10,814 bases of DNA. Source: Balneolaceae bacterium. GTDB lineage: Bacteria; Bacteroidota; Rhodothermia; Balneolales; Balneolaceae. The notes below the pieces were generated by a model. The model was not told the origin of the DNA and searched no databases. It saw nothing but the letters and a program-made list of their open reading frames with translations. The translations under genes were made by a program, and so were the position numbers. Where the stretch lies: NCBI GenBank assembly GCA_007118525.1, contig SKRK01000245.1:1-10814 (forward strand). Direction: 5' to 3'. Below, piece by piece: positions 6,356-10,814 of the stretch (positions are counted from its first letter, which is position 1; every line of letters begins with the position of its first letter).

Positions 6356-6832
6356 ATGGATAAATCTGAAAAACTTGCCCTAACACTCAGCGGCATGCTA
6401 TTGGTGCTCTTTTTTGGAGCCATCATGTATGCATCTGTAGCACAAAATATTGAGGTGCCTACCTGTATTACAGACATGGAACCATTTGCTACCGACACAC
6501 TCTTTCAAACCGGCCCCGATACCTACGAACTTCAGATGGTTTCCAGAATGTGGGCGTTTCAGCCTTCGACGGTAAGATTACCTGTTGGCTCTACGGTAGA
6601 TCTCTATGTTACTTCGCAGGATATTATCCATGGCTTTAAAGTGGACAGAAAGAATATAAATCTTATGGCTATTCCCGGTGCCATTAACTATATGCGCGTA
6701 ACGTTTAATGAACCCGGCGAGTATCTCTATGCCTGCCACGAGTTCTGTGGCGCAGCACACCATACCATGGCCGGAAGGTTTATTATCGAAGAGGGTATAG
6801 ATGAACCGGAAGTTGAGGGGGATGCCTTATGA
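6356..6832 (+). CDS. cbaB: Cytochrome ba3-type oxidase subunit II (CuA)
   Basis: This subunit takes electrons from a soluble or tethered donor through the binuclear CuA centre on the periplasmic side and hands them to subunit I. At 158 residues it is short, as in ba3 oxidases, with a single N-terminal membrane helix (about 8-29), which fits the presence of a separate subunit IIa. The cupredoxin domain carries the complete CuA set: His92 in IIHGF, then Cys127, Glu129 (backbone ligand position), Cys131, His135 and Met138 in CHEFCGAAHHTM. There is no C-terminal cytochrome c domain, so the electron donor must be a separate protein; the blue-copper lipoprotein downstream is a candidate. The stop overlaps the start of subunit I by an ATGA. 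Very confident. Confidence 0.95.
   Translation: MDKSEKLALTLSGMLLVLFFGAIMYASVAQNIEVPTCITDMEPFATDTLFQTGPDTYELQMVSRMWAFQPSTVRLPVGSTVDLYVTSQDIIHGFKVDRKNINLMAIPGAINYMRVTFNEPGEYLYACHEFCGAAHHTMAGRFIIEEGIDEPEVEGDAL
6815..6821 (+). promoter_or_regulatory. Shine-Dalgarno sequence of subunit I
   Basis: GAGGGGG lies 7 bases before the ATG at 6829, inside the end of the subunit II gene. It favours 6829 over the adjacent ATG at 6832 as the start, although either would work. Confidence 0.55.
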
Positions 6833-8523
6833 TGGAGAACTACAGCTTCCGGTTTTCAAAGTCCTCCAAGTATTTAAATTCTGTTCTGCTCATTATCCCA
6901 ATGGTTCTGCTTTTTATAGGGGTATATGGTGGTTTTATGCAGACCCTGTTCCGGGCCGGCATCATCCAAAGTGATCCGTTTGTTGGAGGCGATTATTACA
7001 AGGGGTTAACCTTTCATGGTGTTTTAAATGCAATCGTATTCACCACTTTCTTCGCTGTCGCGCTGGGGAATGCTCTAATCCCCTATTCGCTGAAAAAACA
7101 TCTAAACAGCAAAATCGCATGGACATCCGGAATATTGATGCTTGTAGGTTCCGTTCTTGCCGCCATCGTTATACTTATTGGTGAAGCTACTGTTCTCTAC
7201 ACCTTCTATCCTCCGCTAAAAGCGCACCCTCTCTTTTATATTGGGTTAACCATGCTGGTTGTGGGATCATGGCTCGCATCGTATAACTGGGTGCCTATGT
7301 ATCTGGAGTGGAGAAAAGAGAATAAAGGCGAAAAAACTCCGCTTGCGGTGGTAGGTATGTTTACCACCTTCATTATCTGGTTTATTGCCACCCTTGCAGT
7401 TGCCGTTGAAATCCTGTTCATGCTGCTGCCATGGTCGCTTGGATTGGTTGATGAGATAAACGTGATGCTTGCACGGACTCTGTTTTGGTTCTTTGGCCAT
7501 CCATTGGTCTATTTCTGGCTGTTGCCTGCGTATGTGATGTACTACTCATTCATGCCCAAAATCGCCGGCGGAAAACTCTATTCAGACATGGCCGGCCGGC
7601 TTGTGTTTATGATGTTTATTCTGTTTTCAATCCCGGTAGGAACACACCACCAGTATATGGACCCTGCAATTGGCTCACAGTGGAAACTATTGCATGGTAT
7701 CTTCACCTTTGCCGTGGCGCTGCCCAGCTTGATTACTGCTTTTACCCTGGCTGCATCACTTGAGCATGCAGGAAATAAACGAGGCGGTAAAGGCCTGTTC
7801 GGCTGGATGTGGAAACTACCTTATTTCGATAAAGAGAAGTGGTTCTTCCCATATCTTATCCTGGGTTTGATCATCTTTATTTTTGGCGGAATTGGAGGCA
7901 TTATCAACGCTTCTTACCAGATGAATACCGTGATTCACAATACAGCCTGGGTACCCGGCCACTTTCACTTAACCGTTGCCGGACCAGTATTACTGGCCTT
8001 TCTTGGAGGTAGTTTATACCTGATCGGACAATTCATGAATAAAGGGATTAAGTTTAAAGGTTGGGCAATGATCTCACCATACGTATACACGATTGGCCTG
8101 TTTATCATGTCGTATGGGCTGAAAATTGGTGGATTGAAAGGTATGCCGCGACGTACCAACACAGGGGCTTCATATGCAAACCCCGACAGTATTCTCTACC
8201 AACCCGACTGGATCTTTTATATTGATATGAGCGTGGTTGGTGGTTCGATAATGTTCGTCGGTATCATAATGTACCTGGTATCTTTCTTTGGTACTGTTTT
8301 TGCCAAAAGTGAATCATCCGAAGAGGGGGCTTTAGTTACTTTCCCAATATCAGAACCGCTTCACGACGAACCGTCAACCTGGCTGAGAAATTTTAAACCC
8401 TTTATTATAATTGCAATCATCCTCATCGTACTTTCATATGCACCTGTTATATATGATGTGATACAAAACACATATGGGGGTTCACTGCCATATTCACCGA
8501 ATAGTCCGGTTCCTTTAAGATAG
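6829..8523 (+). CDS. cbaA: Cytochrome ba3-type oxidase subunit I
   Basis: The catalytic membrane subunit that reduces oxygen to water and pumps protons. At 564 residues it is nearly the length of the Thermus ba3 subunit I. All metal ligands are present: His63 in LTFHGVLNAI and His380 for the low-spin heme; His224 in GHPLVY plus His273 and His274 in GTHHQYMDP for CuB; and His378 in VPGHFHLTVAG for the high-spin heme. Tyr228, four residues after His224, is the family's cross-linked tyrosine. The interval from His63 to His224 (161) and on to His273 (49) equals that of the Thermus enzyme, as I recall it, supporting B-family placement. There are many transmembrane helices, as expected. It overlaps subunit II by 4 bases and lies 8 bp before the SCO gene. 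No subunit III or heme A synthase gene is present. Confidence 0.96.
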   Translation: MMENYSFRFSKSSKYLNSVLLIIPMVLLFIGVYGGFMQTLFRAGIIQSDPFVGGDYYKGLTFHGVLNAIVFTTFFAVALGNALIPYSLKKHLNSKIAWTSGILMLVGSVLAAIVILIGEATVLYTFYPPLKAHPLFYIGLTMLVVGSWLASYNWVPMYLEWRKENKGEKTPLAVVGMFTTFIIWFIATLAVAVEILFMLLPWSLGLVDEINVMLARTLFWFFGHPLVYFWLLPAYVMYYSFMPKIAGGKLYSDMAGRLVFMMFILFSIPVGTHHQYMDPAIGSQWKLLHGIFTFAVALPSLITAFTLAASLEHAGNKRGGKGLFGWMWKLPYFDKEKWFFPYLILGLIIFIFGGIGGIINASYQMNTVIHNTAWVPGHFHLTVAGPVLLAFLGGSLYLIGQFMNKGIKFKGWAMISPYVYTIGLFIMSYGLKIGGLKGMPRRTNTGASYANPDSILYQPDWIFYIDMSVVGGSIMFVGIIMYLVSFFGTVFAKSESSEEGALVTFPISEPLHDEPSTWLRNFKPFIIIAIILIVLSYAPVIYDVIQNTYGGSLPYSPNSPVPLR

Positions 8524-8531
8524 TTTTACCG

Positions 8532-9143
8532 ATGAGCTTGAAAAGTCTTAACCCTTTATTTAAATTGATACTTGCAGCGGGAATAGCATTAACTGCTATC
8601 TCCGGCTGTGATAATCTGTCAATTAAAAAATCACTGGGCGGAACCGAATTTAATCTGATTGATCAAGATAAATCAGAAGTCACATTTCCCGAAAGTTATT
8701 CCGGTAAAGTGATGCTGGTTGGATATGTGTATACTCATTGCCCGGATATCTGTCCTTTGATTACCTACAATATGAGGGATATCCAGCGGGCACTGCCCGA
8801 TAGTCAGGAATTCCTTTTGGTAAGTATATCCTTCGATCCGGATAGAGACACACCCGAAATCCTCTATGATTATGCAGAAAATTATCGCCTCGAACAGTCG
8901 AATTGGAGGTTGTTAACCGGCAGTAAGCCTGAAGTGGAATCCCTTTTGGAAATACTGGAAATAGCCACTGTAAAAACTCCGACGCGTTTTACCGAAGATA
9001 ATACACCCATCTATTTTATTGATCACACAGACAGGGTTACCCTTATCGACAAAAACGGAAATATCAGAAAACACTACCGTGGAAGTGATTTGAACCCGGA
9101 ATCAGTGGCAGAGGATATTCTAACACTTTTACGTGAAGTTTAA
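8532..9143 (+). CDS. sco: SCO1/SenC/PrrC-family copper chaperone lipoprotein
   Basis: A thioredoxin-fold protein that loads copper into the CuA site of oxidase subunit II or keeps its cysteines reduced. Copper ligands are present: the THCPDICPL motif (Cys70, Cys74; CxxxC) and His165 in IDHTDRVTL. The N-terminus has a hydrophobic segment ending in the lipobox AISGC, so Cys26 is probably lipidated. The next residues are Asp27 and Asn28; by the enterobacterial rule, Asp at +2 keeps a lipoprotein in the inner membrane, beside the oxidase. At 203 residues it has normal length. It follows subunit I by 8 bp and is clearly in the same operon, although unlike the three oxidase genes it has no visible Shine-Dalgarno sequence. 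Very confident in the family. Confidence 0.93.
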   Translation: MSLKSLNPLFKLILAAGIALTAISGCDNLSIKKSLGGTEFNLIDQDKSEVTFPESYSGKVMLVGYVYTHCPDICPLITYNMRDIQRALPDSQEFLLVSISFDPDRDTPEILYDYAENYRLEQSNWRLLTGSKPEVESLLEILEIATVKTPTRFTEDNTPIYFIDHTDRVTLIDKNGNIRKHYRGSDLNPESVAEDILTLLREV

Positions 9144-9173
9144 TCGTGAATTCTTTGAATGCTAAACCGTATC

Positions 9174-9202
9174 TTGTTGTTAATTACTCAACAGATTATA
9201 AA
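9174..9202 (+). promoter_or_regulatory. Candidate promoter of the blue-copper gene
   Basis: TTGTTG (9174-9179) and TATAAA (9197-9202) are separated by 17 bp and end 26 bp before the ATG at 9229. It could give the blue-copper gene its own transcript in addition to read-through from the oxidase operon, since no terminator is seen after the SCO gene. Inference only. Confidence 0.4.
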
Positions 9203-9228
9203 CAATAACAATCATACAAATACAAATA

Positions 9229-9777
9229 ATGAATACTCTATTAATTAAATCCATCTTTATTGCACTCGTTTTTGCGCTAGTCGCATGCGGTGGAGAAGAA
9301 ACTGCAGAACAAGCACAAGAAGAGGCTGTGGATGATGGTGTCAGAACTATTGAAATGATCGGAACCGATGACATGAAATTCGTGGTAAGAGAAGCCCAGG
9401 AAGGACTGGTTACCGGTGGACAGGCAGGACAATACATACTTCTTGAAGCTATTGAAGCATCACCGGGCGAAGATATTCGTGTACGACTGACAACAATCAG
9501 TAATCTCCCTCCAACAGCTATGTCGCATAATTTCGCACTGCTTGAGCTGGGAACCGACGCTGATGCTTTCCAAAGAGCGTCTCTCACTGCACGTGACAAT
9601 GAATACATTGCACCGGAATATGAAGATCGTGTAATCGCCGCCACAGCAATGCTGGGTGACGGTGAAACGGATACCATTACATTTACCGTTCCTGAAGAAA
9701 CCGGTGAGTATGACTACATCTGTAGCTTCCCGGGCCACTTTGCAGGCGGAATGGTTGGTAAGCTGATTGTTCAGTAA
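9229..9777 (+). CDS. Blue-copper (azurin/auracyanin-like) lipoprotein
   Basis: A type 1 copper protein that carries single electrons in the periplasm, here probably to the CuA site of the ba3 oxidase. The N-terminus ends in a lipobox (LVAC, Cys20), followed by an acidic linker rich in Glu and Gln (about 21-36) and then the cupredoxin domain. Ligands are His100 in MSHNF, Cys165 and His170 in CSFPGH, and Met175 in GGMVG. Much of the domain matches azurin (IGTDDMKF, GETDTITF). The copper loop, however, is Cys-x4-His-x4-Met, one residue longer than azurin's Cys-x4-His-x3-Met and matching auracyanin as I recall it. Residue +2 after the lipid cysteine is Gly, unlike the SCO protein. The gene follows SCO by 85 bp, may have its own promoter and ends at a strong terminator. 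Family is certain; the partner is inferred from position. Confidence 0.93.
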   Translation: MNTLLIKSIFIALVFALVACGGEETAEQAQEEAVDDGVRTIEMIGTDDMKFVVREAQEGLVTGGQAGQYILLEAIEASPGEDIRVRLTTISNLPPTAMSHNFALLELGTDADAFQRASLTARDNEYIAPEYEDRVIAATAMLGDGETDTITFTVPEETGEYDYICSFPGHFAGGMVGKLIVQ

Positions 9778-9808
9778 TATTACCGATTACAAGAGCGATA
9801 GTTTTAAG

Positions 9809-9841
9809 AAAAAGGCCGCAACGAGAGTTGTGGCCTTTTTT
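9809..9841. terminator. Bidirectional rho-independent terminator
   Basis: Arms AAAAAGGCCGCAAC (9809-9822) and GTTGTGGCCTTTTT (9827-9840) pair over 14 positions with one G-T, around a GAGA loop of the stable GNRA type. The T-run on the right serves the blue-copper gene. The A-run on the left gives a T-run for the convergent minus-strand gene, whose stop is at 9844-9846. Confidence 0.92.
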
Positions 9842-9843
9842 AG

Positions 9844-10758
9844 TTACCAATATTGATTGCGGTCAGGATTTGGAGCCCATTTATTATCCGGCTCAAAGTG
9901 ATTGTACAAGATACGTGATATCTCCCTGGCCAGTACCCATCCGGCATTGTCATATTCCCTCCGGGTGTCCTCCTGGTTTTTGGTGATTATGCAGAAGAGG
10001 TAATCTCCCGAAGGAGAATTTACAAGCAGCACCTCAGATTTTGACCTGCTTACAGATCCGTTTTTAGATGCCACATTAACCGTTGGCGGAATTTCTGAAA
10101 GGGCCACCTGGTCCCAATAGTTACGGCTCATAATTCTGAACATCTGCTCAGAAGCAACTTCACTGACAATCTCACCTTTAAACATTTTCTCAACCAGAGT
10201 GGCCATCTCACGAGGAGTGGTTTGCCCCCATCCATACTGACTGAAGGCATCGCTGCGTCCGTCAGTACGGGAATTTACCCGTGTATGCTCAAGCCCCAGC
10301 TCAGCCATAAAATCATTAATAGCCGTCCCTGTTCCGGCCAGGTATTGATTCCAAAGGCTTGCGGTGTTGTTTGATGCAGACATCATCAAATGGATCAGTT
10401 CAGCAAGGGAAACTTTACTGCCGGGTTTCAGGTCGCTGATAATATCTCCCGAATACTGATACTCCGGCTCCGGACCGTACTCCAGCTCATCGCGATATCC
10501 AAATTCACCTTTTTCAATTCGATCAAACACTTTAACCATTATGGGCACTTTAATCATGCTGGCCGTTGGAAAAACAGTGTCTGCATTCACCTCAAACGTG
10601 GCGCCGGTAACCAGGTCTTTTACATAAACACCTGCAACTCCATCAGCCTGCTCAATCAGGCTCCGAATCTCATCTCCCGGAATATCGGCGCGGTCGTATT
10701 TTTGGCAGGCTGAAAACAGGGTTGCAATTAAAAGCGATAGTACTGTTTTAGTAATCAT
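9844..10758 (-). CDS. Class A beta-lactamase-like serine hydrolase, lipoprotein
   Basis: A 304-residue exported lipoprotein of the penicillin-recognising serine hydrolase superfamily. The best start is the ATG at 10758, because it directly opens a lipoprotein signal ending in LFSAC (Cys18); a TTG nine codons upstream (10785) lies in repeat DNA. Motif 1 is SMIK (Ser67 nucleophile, Lys70). Motif 2 is SNN (129-131) instead of SDN. Motif 3 is KNG (232-234) instead of KTG/KSG. Between motifs 2 and 3, the omega-loop region (about 155-180) shows no convincing equivalent of the deacylating Glu166 motif; TTPREMATL (180-188) matches the family's next conserved block. So this is probably not a classical resistance enzyme; a peptidoglycan or ester hydrolase, or a penicillin-binding sensor, is as likely. 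Fold confident, function open. Confidence 0.82.
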   Translation of the reverse strand: MITKTVLSLLIATLFSACQKYDRADIPGDEIRSLIEQADGVAGVYVKDLVTGATFEVNADTVFPTASMIKVPIMVKVFDRIEKGEFGYRDELEYGPEPEYQYSGDIISDLKPGSKVSLAELIHLMMSASNNTASLWNQYLAGTGTAINDFMAELGLEHTRVNSRTDGRSDAFSQYGWGQTTPREMATLVEKMFKGEIVSEVASEQMFRIMSRNYWDQVALSEIPPTVNVASKNGSVSRSKSEVLLVNSPSGDYLFCIITKNQEDTRREYDNAGWVLAREISRILYNHFEPDNKWAPNPDRNQYW

Positions 10759-10763
10759 TGTGA

Positions 10764-10814
10764 ACGGGTTTGGTTTGACGGGCAAGCTGCCCGTGTTACG
10801 GGGTGACGGGCAAG
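10764..10814. repeat. ACGGG repeat cluster with hairpin at the window edge
   Basis: Within 51 bp there are four copies of ACGGG (10764, 10778, 10798, 10806) and one inverted copy (CCCGT, 10790). TGACGGGCAAG occurs at 10804-10814, and all but its first base also at 10777-10786. A perfect 7-bp hairpin with a 3-base loop spans 10778-10794. It lies directly upstream of the minus-strand lipoprotein gene, is much more GC-rich than its surroundings, and is cut by the window edge. Confidence 0.6.

Noticed and set aside
9180..9677. Antisense ORF of 165 residues opposite the blue-copper gene
   Set aside because: The product is a low-complexity, serine-rich sequence overlapping an unmistakable cupredoxin gene.
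10783..10785. TTG start giving a nine-residue longer beta-lactamase-like protein
   Set aside because: The extension lies in the ACGGG repeat DNA and would put residues ahead of a normal lipoprotein signal that begins properly at the ATG at 10758.

Overview
The window looks like chromosomal DNA of a free-living, aerobic Gram-negative bacterium. Three proteins carry lipoprotein signals and two carry Sec-type signal peptides. Most genes lack a Shine-Dalgarno sequence and have A/T-rich leaders, as in the Bacteroidota/Rhodothermota/Balneolota group. A Balneolaceae-like marine bacterium is my best guess, inferred from gene content and style and not from any marker gene. There is no rRNA, tRNA, CRISPR array or transposase.

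Layout. Positions 3-1883 (+) are the 3' part of a secreted M1-family zinc metallopeptidase whose start lies left of the window. Positions 2021-3193 (+) encode a short-form malic enzyme. Next come two minus-strand genes: a small stand-alone GIY-YIG domain protein (3263-3685) and a monofunctional proline dehydrogenase (3807-4658). Across a divergent intergenic region lie a possible 33-residue membrane protein (4815-4916) and a secreted DUF4097-like protein built on an 18-residue TSGG ladder (4942-5880).

A 343-bp gap with a promoter candidate and inverted repeats then leads into the centrepiece, a compact respiratory operon (6224-9143, with 9229-9777 close behind). It encodes a 42-residue oxidase subunit IIa, CuA subunit II and subunit I of a ba3-type (B-family) heme-copper oxidase, followed by a SCO copper-delivery lipoprotein and a blue-copper lipoprotein of the azurin/auracyanin kind. 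A strong, probably bidirectional terminator (9809-9841) separates it from a convergent minus-strand lipoprotein with a class A beta-lactamase fold signature (9844-10758). The right edge holds a cluster of ACGGG repeats.

How the genes work together. The oxidase cluster reads as a self-contained module for low-oxygen or high-affinity respiration: SCO supplies copper to the CuA site, and the tethered blue-copper protein is a plausible electron donor to CuA. Malic enzyme and proline dehydrogenase feed carbon and electrons into central metabolism and the quinone pool, but are not visibly co-regulated with the oxidase. The points most worth a second look are the short subunit IIa gene, the auracyanin-like copper loop, the contrasting lipoprotein sorting residues, the exact 18-residue repeat, and the beta-lactamase-like protein that lacks a recognisable deacylation glutamate.
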